Shown here one piece after another: positions 1 through 9,515 of a stretch of DNA of 24,805 nt. Numbering within the stretch: the stretch's first letter is position 1; each line of letters opens with the position of its first letter. The notes below the pieces were generated by a model. It was not told the origin of the DNA and did not search any database. It saw only the letters and a list, made by a program, of their open reading frames with translations. This stretch comes from Neolecta irregularis DAH-3 (Eukaryota > Ascomycota > Neolectomycetes > Neolectales > Neolectaceae). Made by a program: the position numbers and the translations under genes. The stretch covers positions 1-24,805 of the forward strand of contig LXFE01000641.1 in NCBI GenBank assembly GCA_001929475.1, written 5' to 3'.

Positions 1-104
1 GGTGTGCGTAATGTGACAGGTTTATATACAACTGATAACACATCTCCACGTGAGATGGCGAGATATACCATCACGATTCCTACGATAAGAACTGTGACTC
101 TTAC

Positions 105-232
105 AGGTTGACCCGCCCGCCCGCATTCAGGCAACGTTTTGACCCGCCCACCCGCCTGCCGGAGATTGATTGACCTGTCTGCCCGCCGCAGGGTCTCCGG
201 TGGGGTCGGGCGGGCGAGTGGACACACTGTAA
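105..232. repeat. GC-rich CCCGCC-type degenerate repeats with an inverted copy
   Basis: Three degenerate direct copies begin TGACC(C/T)G(C/T)C(C/T)GCCCGC near 109, 149 and 170. A reverse-oriented G-rich copy follows near 204-222. Composition is far more GC-rich than the flanks. It could be the remnant of a dispersed or miniature inverted-repeat element; no element end or target-site duplication is clear. Confidence 0.5.
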
Positions 233-238
233 AAATTT

Positions 239-372
239 ATCAAACAAGTCCAGACAAGTAAGTCCAAGTTTTAGCAAGTAAGTCCAAGCAAGCAAGTCCA
301 AAGGCTTGAAATATGCAAGCAAGCAAGTCTAAAGTTCAGAATTGGACTTGCTTACTTGTTGGCAAGTCTGCT
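239..372. repeat. CAAG/AAGTCC repeat cluster with inverted copy
   Basis: Repeated units such as CAAGTAAGTCCAAG and AAGCAAGCAAGTC occur four to five times between about 242 and 332. An inverted copy, TTGGACTTGCTTACTTG, follows at about 342-358. The 12-base arm AAGCAAGTCCAA near 291 is the exact reverse complement of TTGGACTTGCTT, so the region can fold into a hairpin. No open frame runs through it. Confidence 0.6.
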
Positions 373-821
373 CATTGGTATCAATAAAGGATCATGTTTG
401 ACTCTCGCAAGTTCTTACAAGTCTAGTTCCTGATTATATACCCCCTGCCAGGCTAGGAACTACAGCTTATAAACAGTTAAAGTTCTGCAGACTAAGAGAT
501 GAGTAGAGACTTTTTGAAATTTCGCTTTGGTTCAATTCGTGGAATGCCTTTATAAATCACTCGACTATTTTCAAAATACACTTTAATGTGATAGTCTCAT
601 AGCAGGGGATTCTTCCTTGTAGGCGTCAATCGTCTCAAGACTAAACATAATATGTTGGTTCTTAAAATGCTGGAACATTATTCCGTTTGATTTATTATTG
701 AACATGTCATGAAATACTTTTAGAGTTATAACTGGAGAGTGAATTTGCTACAATACCCGTTCCTGTAAGGGTAGGGTAAATGGAAAACCCAATAATTCGA
801 GAAATATTTCAGCTAATTAGC

Positions 822-1605
822 TTATTCTCCAAGTGGGAAGTATGCAGGAATAATCTTCTGGTAAACCTCGAAGTCTTTCCTCCCAAAAACACAAAAAACC
901 ACTGCATCAAGCTGCAAGTCAACAGGAGTATCTCAAAAATATTACTTTGTCTGAATTGCTTTCTAGCCAATTGCGGACGGTCTGTATAGCAACATGTGAT
1001 GCATCCTTGACAGGGTAACCATAGATACCAGTACTCAAGCTTCCAAATGCAATAGATCGAAGGCTCTCCTTTGCAGCAAGCTCAAGACAATTAAGATAAG
1101 AACTATGAAGGAGACCCGCGGCATTGTCTTTCTCGACGTCGTAAATTGGTCCAACCTCTTGGTCAATGTTCTCTAGGATAGCAACTTTGATACGGTATGT
1201 ATAATGCCTTAATTGTCAGTCCAATTCCAATAATCAGATCTCAAACGTTTAGCCGGCAATCGATACCCATGTGTAATTTTTGTCTCTCCGGTTTTGCACC
1301 CGTTCAAAGTCCGGCATTCTTTGAGCAACTCGGGTCCTGCATTCAATAAGCTTTGTGCATCAGGCCATACCTGCTGCGGTATGAATAGCCCCGTCCAATC
1401 CACCTCCACCGAGCAATCTTTTGTTTGCAGCATTTACTATTACATCAACCTCGAGTTTCGTGAGATCGCCGTCCCAAAGATACACTTTGTCATTCAAGAT
1501 TTTTGAAAATTTATGTTGCGGCTGACTGGAAGATACTAAAGGCGAGTTTCGATATAGAACAGTAAGGTTATGTAGTTGCTCCAGCTTTGTGATAGTTCTC
1601 GCCAT
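822..1605 (-). CDS. macro-domain protein (MacroD-type ADP-ribosyl hydrolase / O-acetyl-ADP-ribose deacetylase)
   Basis: A small protein that is essentially one macro domain, which binds ADP-ribose and in this subfamily removes it from proteins or deacetylates O-acetyl-ADP-ribose. Inferred exons on the minus strand are 1605-1371, 1336-1247, 1207-1194, 1155-946 and 911-822, giving 639 nt and 212 residues. The ADP-ribose-binding motifs are visible: [17 protein letters not shown] (residues 53-69, with the NAAN core at 58-61), [10 protein letters not shown], and [18 protein letters not shown] assembled across three exons. Introns are 34, 39, 38 and 34 nt, all GT-AG, and the third exon is only 14 nt. 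The start is the ATG at 1605, the first in the frame. The gene is divergent from Sec65 with 89 bp between. The fold is very likely; the exact substrate is not shown by sequence. Confidence 0.9.
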
Positions 1606-1694
1606 CTTGGAACAGACAAAAAGTAGATTGTAATTAGGATGAGTTTACACCGTCACTCATCAACCTGCTCCATCTCTCATACGAGCTCCCTGTA
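1606..1694. promoter_or_regulatory. short bidirectional promoter, macro-domain gene / SEC65
   Basis: 89 bp separate the two divergent start codons, so the core promoters and 5' UTRs of both genes must lie here or overlap the coding regions. I see no TATA box. Confidence 0.5.
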
Positions 1695-2490
1695 ATGTCT
1701 CGCAGACCACAATTAGAAGAAGTCAATGATAGCGATGATGAGATTTCAGAAGTAGACATTTCCTCTCTCCCAGCAGCCGGATCAGTTGTCCCCATGAATC
1801 TGCAAAATATCTCGGCGCCGCTCGCTCAGTCCAATTCTGAAGACACCATCGCAGGACGACATCAAATGGAGGATGATTCTGCTTTTAAATCCTGGATCTG
1901 TATTTATCCCATATTCTTTGATATCGCCAAATCCTATGGAGAAGGCAGACGTGTATCTGCGGACAATGCTGTGGAATGCCCATTGGCGTACACTTTGGCT
2001 GGTGGAGCACGTTTTTTACAAATCCCACATGTATTTGAGGTATGATATTCTGAAAAGATGTTGGGCCAAGTTGACTGAGCCAGCCGATAAAGATACACCC
2101 TGGCGATTGGGCAAATCCTGGTCGGATACGGGTGTTGCTCAAGGGACGAGACGGATTACCTACACATCCAACATTGCATACGAGTAACCAAGAATTTCCT
2201 GCATTTACTGACTAAAAACAGAAAAGGCATTATATACCGCTCTATCACATTTCCTGAAGAAGAATCCAACAACAAGGGAAACACCTCTCAAATTTCCCAT
2301 ACGTGGCCTCCCTTCTGAGAAAATCCTACCACCGCCCGCATGCCCAAAGGGCTGGAAGCTAAACGCGATAGTACCTTTACATTCAAACGCTGTGACAGGC
2401 GGAGGAATATCCGAGAATTTTATGCAAGATATGATGGAAAAAGACCCCGAAATGATGAAAAATATTCGAGCTACTGCTAGAAGAGGTTGA
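1695..2490 (+). CDS. SEC65: signal recognition particle subunit Sec65 / SRP19
   Basis: The SRP19-family subunit binds SRP RNA and prepares it for Srp54, so that secretory proteins are targeted to the ER. Exons are 1695-2039, 2084-2183 and 2222-2490 (714 nt, 237 residues). Introns are 44 nt and 38 nt; the second has a TACTGAC branch motif. Residues 1-65 are acidic and low complexity. The SRP19 fold follows, with KSWICIYPIFFDIAKSYGEG, RRVSADNAVECP and DWANPGRIRVLLKGRDG. The fungal C-terminal extension LPPPACPKGWKLNAIVPLHS then GGGISENFMQDMME is clear. Without both introns the conserved blocks fall in three different frames, which supports the model. The TGA stop lies 4 bp from the stop of the convergent Prp18 gene. 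Confidence 0.95.
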
Positions 2491-2494
2491 TAAA

Positions 2495-3682
2495 TTAGCC
2501 CATTGCCTGGGATTTGTTATTGGGTGGATATTTAGTCTGAACAAAGGTAAGGAGACGTTTGATTCCTTGAAGCCACTAACCAATATCAGTGTATTGCATG
2601 AGAAAACCAAGTACCTTCCGGGTCTCTTCGTTGTTTAAAGTTTTCGTTGATTTGCTCTGTATCTTTTCACGCGGAGATTTTTCCTTGATCCTATATTCAA
2701 AACCTGAACATACCAAGTACATTACCCAGCTATTGCAATGCCAATTGGATTAGCAGCGTGGCCAATTGATAATTTGAGATATTGATCGTTGGCTCTAAGA
2801 TAATCTCTCCTTTGTGAATGGAAAACTATTTCTGCTATTCTCTCCAGAACTTCTGGTTGAAGAATCTAATTTAAGCTGATCTCGGATTGAAGTGCGTACC
2901 TTTCCTTCGAATAATCGGATTAACGGTCGTAAATGCTCGATGCTCTCCTTCATATACTTATAGGCTATCTTACCCTTGTTGCTTTGTTTCTGCTCCTCGG
3001 GCCTGTCTTCTATATAGTCCTCCCACTCATGTATAACGGTCTGAAACCGTTGACTACGTTCAGGAGAGATAGATTATATACCTTATAATAAGCAAGCAGC
3101 TGCCGATAAACCTTGAGAGGATCTAACTTGAGATCAAATAGATCAACTTGTAATTCGTCTGGCGATATGACTGCTTCCTGGTCCTTCTTAGACTGTCTCA
3201 AATCCCTGAGTTCGATCAATCGAAGTCGCTTAAATCGATCTTCTTCGGTTTCACCAAAGAGTCGAATCGGTTCTCCCCGTGAACGTAGATGACTGGTGAC
3301 TTCTTCGGGGCTATATTTTGATGCGCTTTCTGATTTCTGAATGTAAGAAACCTCCAAGAGAACCCAATGCACTTCTTCAGGAAGATTTTCTTTTCTGTTG
3401 TTTCTCTTTTGCATAGTAGCCTTCAGTTCTGCCTGTCTCGCTTCTCGATCTTTAGCCTCCTCCATTTTGATACGCGCTTTCTCCTTCACATAAGAACTCT
3501 TATCAGTAGAACACTGTTTTCACCTCCTTCTCTAGTCGCAAACGATCTTGTTCTTCCAGATACTTGCATGCCCTAATTTTGTCGAGATCACCACGCTTCT
3601 GGTATTTCTTCACTTGAGTCTCTGGATCGCCGGAGGTCATTTGCTTTCGTTTGGCAGTTATTTCGGCTTGCAGGAAATCCAT
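2495..3682 (-). CDS. PRP18: pre-mRNA splicing factor Prp18
   Basis: A U5-associated factor for the second transesterification step of splicing, partner of Slu7. Exons on the minus strand are 3682-3524, 3483-3373, 3336-3082, 3040-2900, 2865-2726, 2690-2615 and 2575-2495 (963 nt, 320 residues; human PRPF18 is 342). The N-terminus starts MDFLQAEITAKRKQM and is charged. The splicing-factor motif RGEPIRLFGET is at residues 110-120. The C-terminal Prp18 domain includes HEWEDYIEDRPEEQ, QRRDYLRANDQYLKLSIGHA and WLQGIKRLLTFVQTKYPP. Introns are 40, 36, 41, 34, 35 and 39 nt. The 36-nt one (3337-3372) is the least certain, since its length keeps the frame open and it could be retained. The family loop near REKI is present but diverged. 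Confidence 0.93.
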
Positions 3683-3787
3683 GTGGAAGACTTATGAAGA
3701 GGATGCGACCTCGGGGTTGACAGTATCGGCCTGTAAACGTGACTTTGATAAAGTCAACCTCGATTAAACTATCAATGGCCGGAGGTC
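3683..3787. promoter_or_regulatory. bidirectional promoter, PRP18 / NDUFB4-like gene
   Basis: 105 bp lie between the divergent start codons. An ATG at 3776, in another frame of the plus strand, reads 20 codons to a stop within the next gene and may act as a short upstream ORF. No TATA box is obvious. Confidence 0.4.
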
Positions 3788-4124
3788 ATGGTTCATCCAG
3801 CGCTCATTCGTCGGTCTCTGAAATCTATAGGTCTTAAAGTCGACCCTGCAATCGAGAAATGGGTCGGTATGTGATTGTTTCGAAGAAATATAACTTATCT
3901 TATCAGCCATGCGCCATAACCGACACTCATACTTTCACTGGACTCCAAGGACCTCAAAACATGCCTTCTTCCTCCTTGGCGTAGTGCCTTTTGCTCTGTA
4001 TCAATTTTCATACTGGATACAGGTGTCTCTTATTTGAGGTCGATTATGTGTTGACTTTTGGTAGGACAAAATACAATTTAAAGGAAAACTAAGGGGGGAA
4101 GCTCTGTGGATGAACAAAGACTAG
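3788..4124 (+). CDS. NADH:ubiquinone oxidoreductase accessory subunit, NDUFB4/B15 type
   Basis: A small single-span subunit of the membrane arm of mitochondrial complex I. Exons are 3788-3866, 3907-4022 and 4065-4124 (255 nt, 84 residues), with introns of 40 and 42 nt. The protein begins MVHPALIRRSLKSIGLKVDP. It carries the family-typical block MRHNRHSYFHWTPRTSKHAF ahead of one transmembrane segment, roughly residues 47-62 (FFLLGVVPFALYQFSY). It ends in a short basic matrix tail. I chose the ATG at 3788 over the upstream ATG at 3776 because only this frame runs into the conserved block. The gene is convergent with ARP10, 192 bp apart. It shows that complex I is present, which excludes budding yeasts that lost it. 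Confidence 0.85.
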
Positions 4125-4316
4125 ATACTTGCCTGTTTTGCTACTCCATGAAATCAGCGCTTTATTACTTTGGGGAGTGGTCTAAGCCAGCTTTTATTTT
4201 TTCTCTCGATTGCTGCAAACCTTGACCATCTTCATACTTAACTGCATCCCGAGCTCTTTATATTTGTCAAGAGAGCACGAGCTTCAAAAGAATAAAATCA
4301 AGAGTTCAAGCAGTTA

Positions 4317-5798
4317 TCATTTTGTAGTACGACTCCAGTCAGGTACATTTTCACCGTTGATGAACCCATCCCGCTTGATTTCATATACACAAGGAATTTT
4401 CAGACCGCCTATCAAACTACCGCCCACCCAACTAATTGTACCCCCATCTGCAATATCACTTTTGATAAATCTCGCTGAGGAAATTGATTGCTTTACCTCA
4501 TTCGATATTCGTGTCTTGAGACCAGGAATGTTGGATGTACCGCCAGTGATGAGTATGCGGTCTACCAACTGAGATCTGATATCAATGGGAAGACGATTGA
4601 GGCTGCTGACAATAGCCCGAGGTAGAGATACTTCATCAGAATCAGCATATGGCGAGTAACCTTCAAAAAGAACTTCAGTTGTACAAGAACGTATCCATCC
4701 CGGAATTGTGATGGATTGTGGAACGGCTGTCATATGTGACGAATAGCTAAAATGGATTTCAGGCGTTGAGCTCATCTTTTGATACACTTTTGACAAGTTT
4801 TCCAGGTCTATTTGTGATGGGTTAATCCCCGGGCTCTTTACTGAGCAGAATAAGGCTTTCAAGCATATATCTTGTAAAATTGACAAATCGAGGCTTGTTT
4901 GAGGTGAAAGTGAGTATTGTTGCAGAAGCTTTTGCAGGCGTTCGTACAATGCTTTGGAGGCAATAGGCGTCGTCGTAATGAAGGGAATCAGTGGTCTGAG
5001 CTCATAAACCTATGTCTAAGCGTGAAACGGAACAAGGGTCTGTACAGGAACAACCGTTGTCTCATACCAACCAATATCGACTACAAGGCCTCTCCTCAGG
5101 CCACAAGCCACCATCGATAAGACATCAGAGGACAGAAAGGTGATCGTGGGAACCTGACAGTGAGATGCAGACTCTTATAGCAGATGTGCCTGAAAATATG
5201 TGAATAGAACTCTTGCAATTGCAGTTTTGCACTGCAAAGGAATAAGAGGTCCTTCGACAATGATCACTTTTTTTAATTTTGAATCAACTAAGAGATGACT
5301 ATGGATCAGAATACCTTCAAAGAAAGAAAAACCGGTTAAAAGCTTCGCGAAGCAGTAATTCTAGGCAATCTTCGATCAATCCAGGGTCATCAGCACCATT
5401 AATTGACATGTCTGGATGATAGAGCTCTCCACTCTCTCACTTAGCCCCTTACTCAGCGAATCCCAAGAGATATACCACTCCTTCAAGTCTACATGCCTCT
5501 TCACATTGCGTTTTAACGTTATGTCGTTTCATGTCTTTGGTGGTGAATTCGAGCACACATCGTGGTGAAGGTTCTCCCGTAAACCCGGCTTTGAGAAAGC
5601 GAGAGCCTATGTCTAGGACCTAATTCTCAGCCCAGAATATAACTTCCCAGCTACCACACGATCATCAGTTCCGAGCTGAGTGTTTGTTCTTTTTCTCGGT
5701 GGGCTTAATAACGGAATAGTGGAAACATTCGCAAGGGTGCTTTTTGTCATTAATTTATCTGTTGGAGTCGTATGATCTCCCGGTTGTTCGGAAGTCAT
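4317..5798 (-). CDS. ARP10: actin-related protein 10 (dynactin pointed-end complex)
   Basis: A divergent actin-fold protein that caps the Arp1 filament of dynactin, the dynein cofactor. Exons on the minus strand are 5798-5655, 5619-5476, 5433-5333, 5298-5190, 5153-5046 and 5009-4317, totalling 1299 nt (432 residues; human ACTR10 is 417). Recognisable blocks are VVLDIGSRFLKAGFTGEPSP (nucleotide-site region), EAFNRHLLVDSKLKKVIIVE, RRGLVVDIGWYETTVVPVYE and VDRILITGGTSNIPGLKTRI, with PDWSR near the C-terminus. Introns are 35, 42, 34, 36 and 36 nt. The one at 5154-5189 has a GC rather than GT donor. The start is the longest ATG; an in-frame ATG at 5750 would shorten the unstructured N-terminus by 16 residues. 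The gene is divergent from DGK1. Confidence 0.9.
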
Positions 5799-5939
5799 TT
5801 GATAGGGAGAGTGTTTTCTCCTCCAGTCGACTGGTCGACGGTGATTAGTACACCGACTTTTCGCACTCAACCACCATTACACCTCATAACTTGTATAAGT
5901 TGGTCACCCGTCATATCTTTTTGGAAAAATCGGTACTAT
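5799..5939. promoter_or_regulatory. bidirectional promoter, ARP10 / DGK1
   Basis: 141 bp separate the divergent starts. A small palindromic stretch, CAGTCGACTGGTCGACGG, lies at 5824-5841. No TATA box is clear. Confidence 0.4.
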
Positions 5940-6902
5940 ATGACAGATTCAACTGACCATTATACGTCAACGAAGTTAACTTGGAGACCCATCTCATCAG
6001 TGAACAACCTAGACGCTCACCCAGACTCCTACCCACCACATCGCAAGGAAGATTCTTCCCCACGTATTATGAATGAGGCATGCAAGGAAACACGCAAAAT
6101 GACTTTATGGGAAAAGATATATAAGAAATACGAGTTTCCGAGGAAGTTTTTACATGTTTCAGTCGGTATGTGATGGATGTGTAACCGATATATAACTTTA
6201 CCTCAGGATTTCTTACGCTATATCTCGACTATATTGGCATGCGGCCTTCTCAAATCACGCCATTATTGATTGCAATTTTTATTCCAGTATTCTGTATCTC
6301 TTCTCAAAACAATCATATGTACTAATTTAAATGTTACAGTCGCCGACTTGATAAGATTCAAAAGTCGTAGGTTTAATCGGCTATATCAACATGTGCTGGG
6401 GTTTCTAATGCGCGATGATGAAAAGTTAGGATGGAATGGTACATTATCTTATATTATTGGTTTGTGGACAGTGTTATCTTTCTTTCCCCGGGTGCTCAAT
6501 CTTGTTTCTTCACTCATGGGCTAATAACACTAGGATATCGCTATCGTATCAATCCTTTTACTTTCTTGGTGTGATACTGCTGCCTCCACACTTGGTCGGA
6601 AGTTTGGTCGAAACGGTCCTTTCCTTCGAAAGGGAAAAAGCTTGGTTGGCTCGTTATCTGCTGTCGTTATCGGCTGTGCAGCAGCATATCTATATTGGGT
6701 CATCATTGCCGTTGACGAGAGCACTACCTGGAATCGATTTCAGTCTCATCTCAGCGTTGTCCAGTTATGTTCAATTACAGGATTAATAGCGGGTATCTCT
6801 GAAGCCGTGGATATTTATAAACTTGATGACAATGTTGTTCTGCCGATAGTTAGTGCTTCATTACTATGGCTGATCTTGGATGTTTGCGGTCTGGGTAAAT
6901 AA
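5940..6902 (+). CDS. DGK1: CTP-dependent diacylglycerol kinase (Dgk1-like), ER membrane
   Basis: Dgk1 enzymes phosphorylate diacylglycerol to phosphatidate using CTP in the ER and nuclear envelope, opposing the lipin Pah1. Exons are 5940-6165, 6207-6293, 6340-6491 and 6534-6902 (834 nt, 277 residues; yeast Dgk1 is 290). Introns are 41, 46 and 42 nt. After a hydrophilic N-terminus of about 60 residues comes FPRKFLHVSVGFLTLYLDYI, then DLIRFKSRRFNRLYQHVLGF and the family motif SILLLSWCDTAASTLGR with KFGRNGPFLRKGKSLVGS. These match the CTP-transferase family. Several hydrophobic segments are predicted, the last near the C-terminus (VVLPIVSASLLWLILDVCGL). The second intron's donor was set at 6294 because that choice alone restores the frame into ADLIRF. 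Dolichol kinase is a related alternative but fits less well in length. Confidence 0.9.
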
Positions 6903-7703
6903 AGATGTTTTTGGAGTGCGGGTATGGACCTCGGAAGGGAAATACATAATTCAGGGATTTTAATGGAGTTCTTATATCTCAAAACATTTGCATACTCTAC
7001 AATCAGGACATGCTGGAGCGGAAGATAAGGAACATCCGAAACTGTATTCGCCCAGCCATCGTAGGCGCATAGCATGGAGGGTTAGCACCCGGGTGCCCTG
7101 GCTGCCCCGCCTTCATCCCCTTCCGCGACAACTGGGTGCAGGTTGGAGACAAAGCGGAAGAAGGAGAAGATGGTGTAGGAAGGCTAGGTATGTTTTGTCT
7201 CCGCCTTCATAGAGTCGCTGGAGACCAAATGTTCTCAATATTGCAGATTTGACAGCTAATCAATAGTTAAACCCTCAATCCTGACATACACTAATACTCA
7301 GAAGCCCATCGCTTCTAAATGTAGACAATCCGTCCTGCAAATACCTATACTGGGTTCTCTTGCTCTTCTTGCAGTTTTTTGCTTTTGTTGCCATGTCGTT
7401 CACGCCTGCGATCCTATTCAGGGTGGTGAGATTCGACTATCAATAGTGGCTGTGGGCAGACTTGCTATTAAGAAAGTCTATCAAATTACTCTATATTTCA
7501 TGTTGGACAACTCCAGAGCCAGCAGACAATATTTCCAATAGCTGAAAACAAAAGCTACAGAGGACAATAGATGAATCCTGATTCAGTGTGGATTCATGAA
7601 CCCACTATTGGATTCAGTATCAGCCAATTCTGTACATCCCTGCTCTTCTGTATAAAATGGACTACAAAGGAAAGTGGAAACTAAAAGAATGGAAAAATTG
7701 CTT
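6903..7703. other. unassigned 0.8 kb interval, possible small spliced gene
   Basis: It lies between the stop codons of DGK1 (+) and the secreted gene (-). A GC-rich patch at about 7080-7165 stands out from AT-rich flanks. Plus-strand frames there read GCPAFIPFRDNWVQVGDKAE, and a minus-strand frame is open across the same patch. Further along, about 7310-7540, a plus frame carries a hydrophobic run, LGSLALLAVFCFCCHVVHAC, that resembles a signal peptide or membrane segment but lacks an upstream ATG. Potential short introns exist, for example GTATG at 7188. I could not join these into a convincing gene and recognise no family. Confidence 0.35.
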
Positions 7704-9077
7704 CTAAGAGAGAGCTTTCACATCAGCTAAAGATTCTCTGACTGAAGTCCGCGGAATGCTGCTCAACACTCGAGAGCCAAAATTAAAATCTGGAGTTTCG
7801 AGATCGCTTTGACGGACCTTGTAAACCCATGATAATACGAATGTCATCATATCGAATATGGCATTTCGGGGAAGGGGGCTAGAAAACTTCACATGTTCTC
7901 GATCAACTATTGCACTGGTAACGTGACCGACCACTGCTGCTGCTATTTCTTTCTGACGTGTAGCCTCAGGCAGAGATAAGTCTTGAAACGTTAAACTAAA
8001 AGAGCCTGTCGTTGGGGACCGAATCTCCGTATTCTCAAGTTCAAGTAAACGATCTGTCTGCTGGCGGTAGATTAAACAAGCTTCATCTATTCTGTTGCGT
8101 GATTGGTCAGATTTACCATCTGCAGATATGTATGCGATCTCATCATGTGATTTGCCAGCAGTTATGGTAACATAGTGACCTGCCCCAAACGATACGACCA
8201 ATACACGAGAGGGGTCACCAGTTTCGAACCTTTGTATGGCAAAGTAATACGAATTGGACTTATACACATAAGTATCTGGGGGTCCGTGCAACTTGAGAAA
8301 GACCAATACAAACTGATCAAAGTAGGTCGATACTTTAGGATTTGGAAGAATCCATAATTTGAGCCCGGAAATTACTGAGTTTCGATCGAGACTATGCGAT
8401 AGAGAAGCTTGTTTTAAAACACTTGAGGATCTAGGGCCGAAATCTTTCTCTGGTTTTGCAGCAGCGACCCAGCAAAACATAATAAAAAGGTTGCAAATCT
8501 CTTTTTCATTGGGATCATCGAGCGACTGGCACGACTCATCCTTTGCCCAAATTAGCCAGTCATTCAGAGTGGTCCTGGAAAAGATTGTAGAAATTTCAGA
8601 AACGGGGGTTACAAAATCGTATTCGCCGACGAGCCTAGAATATAAGATGACTTTACAAATCTCGCCTTCATACCCATATAGCGAATGTAACTGATAGTCC
8701 AAATGAGTCTCGCCTTCATCCTTATATAGCCCCCGTAACTGATAGAGTGGGTCATCCAAGTCCTCAGCGCTCTCTACGAATACTTTCGCTGTATGACCAA
8801 AGTGGTAGCACTTGAGTATTTTTTCGACATATGTCAAAAGGAACGAAAAGCAGAAATATGGGGCATTGAAACATCGTGCAGCACAAACTTCTTCTGGAGT
8901 TTCCGTTTGCAAGCTTTCCATACCCTCATTGCAGATCGTCGTAAAATGAACAGCGTTGTCTAAGCTACGGGAATTGAGTGGCGCGACGGCGCCCTCAAAC
9001 TGTTTAAAATTATGGAGGTACGAGGTTGCAAAGCAAAGCTTTCCGTACAACGTGATGACAATCAAAATCGACAACAT
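7704..9077 (-). CDS. secreted cysteine-motif protein, divergent member of local family
   Basis: Function unknown. A single exon encodes 457 residues from the ATG at 9077. The N-terminus, MLSILIVITLYGKLCFATSY, looks like a secretory signal peptide. A PAN/Apple-like cysteine pattern follows: CAARC, six residues, C, then FSF, then C, within about residues 64-92. A near-duplicated pair of segments (YQLRGLYKDEGE and YQLHSLYGYEGE) sits around residues 112-142. The C-terminal part contains RVLVVSFGAGHYVTIT and ends near RESLADVKALS. These align by eye with LVVSFGYGAFALAR and LKVGSLADINIITT in the two paralogues at 20924-22358 and 23278-24616. No intron is needed, whereas both paralogues have one after the cysteine motif. 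It is divergent from the WH2-like gene. Probably lineage-specific. Confidence 0.75.
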   Translation of the reverse strand: MLSILIVITLYGKLCFATSYLHNFKQFEGAVAPLNSRSLDNAVHFTTICNEGMESLQTETPEEVCAARCFNAPYFCFSFLLTYVEKILKCYHFGHTAKVFVESAEDLDDPLYQLRGLYKDEGETHLDYQLHSLYGYEGEICKVILYSRLVGEYDFVTPVSEISTIFSRTTLNDWLIWAKDESCQSLDDPNEKEICNLFIMFCWVAAAKPEKDFGPRSSSVLKQASLSHSLDRNSVISGLKLWILPNPKVSTYFDQFVLVFLKLHGPPDTYVYKSNSYYFAIQRFETGDPSRVLVVSFGAGHYVTITAGKSHDEIAYISADGKSDQSRNRIDEACLIYRQQTDRLLELENTEIRSPTTGSFSLTFQDLSLPEATRQKEIAAAVVGHVTSAIVDREHVKFSSPLPRNAIFDMMTFVLSWVYKVRQSDLETPDFNFGSRVLSSIPRTSVRESLADVKALS

Positions 9078-9515
9078 GGTTCGTGATAAGTAGAAAAAAG
9101 ATCAGTCAGGGCACCTCCTGATAAAATACATTTTGAGACGCAGACATAACTACGGAAAGGGCAAATGGCTGATTCTTTTTCAACACAAATGCTTCTGAAT
9201 GCGGGAATGTAGTTGGAAAATGCAATTTGAGGCCGAATCTTTATAGGAAATATCTGACTCAGAAAGCGAGGGTTTAGGGTCTTATTTGGCATGGTATCTG
9301 AATCTAAATGCTCTTTCACTAAGAATTTTCGATAAAAAATTGTGTCGCTTGTTATGGGGTCAGTGAAATTACCACTCGGACCTGAGTCCTTTCCATTTCC
9401 ATGTCTTTCTCTTTCTTTTCCTTCAGAGACAACCTGCTTAAATAGAGAATGGCGTAGGGAACAGTTCGTCTATATAAATCATCTAAGATCCTTTCTTGAG
9501 TTTAGATCCTTAACT
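9078..9515. promoter_or_regulatory. divergent promoter region of two secreted-protein genes, TATA box at 9471
   Basis: 438 bp lie between the starts of the secreted gene (-) and the WH2-like gene (+), much longer than the 89 to 199 bp divergent promoters of the housekeeping genes. TATATAAA at 9471-9478 lies 45 bp before the plus-strand ATG and is a good TATA candidate. No clear TATA box is seen for the minus-strand gene. No coding feature is recognised inside, although the frame upstream of 9516 is open. Confidence 0.55.

Larger units (their letters stand above)
1..821. other. intergenic region with repeats, no gene recognised
   Basis: I see no conserved coding region here. The stretch precedes the 3' end of the macro-domain gene. 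It holds a GC-rich run of CCCGCC-type motifs (about 105-232), a block of CAAG-based repeats in both orientations (about 239-372) and a near-palindrome around a CACGTG at 47-52. The remainder, 373-821, is unremarkable AT-rich DNA. Short open frames exist but show no domain, signal peptide or plausible splice partner. Confidence 0.6.

Noticed and set aside
520-545. GGTTCAATTCG resembling a tRNA B box
   Set aside because: No acceptor, D or anticodon arms can be formed around it, and no suitable A box or T-run follows.
3776-3838. Earlier ATG for the NDUFB4-like gene
   Set aside because: That frame stops after 20 codons; the conserved HPALIRRSLK frame starts at the ATG at 3788. It could only be a short upstream ORF.
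5799-5870. ARP10 start at 5870
   Set aside because: The codon there is TTG; the first in-frame ATG is at 5798.
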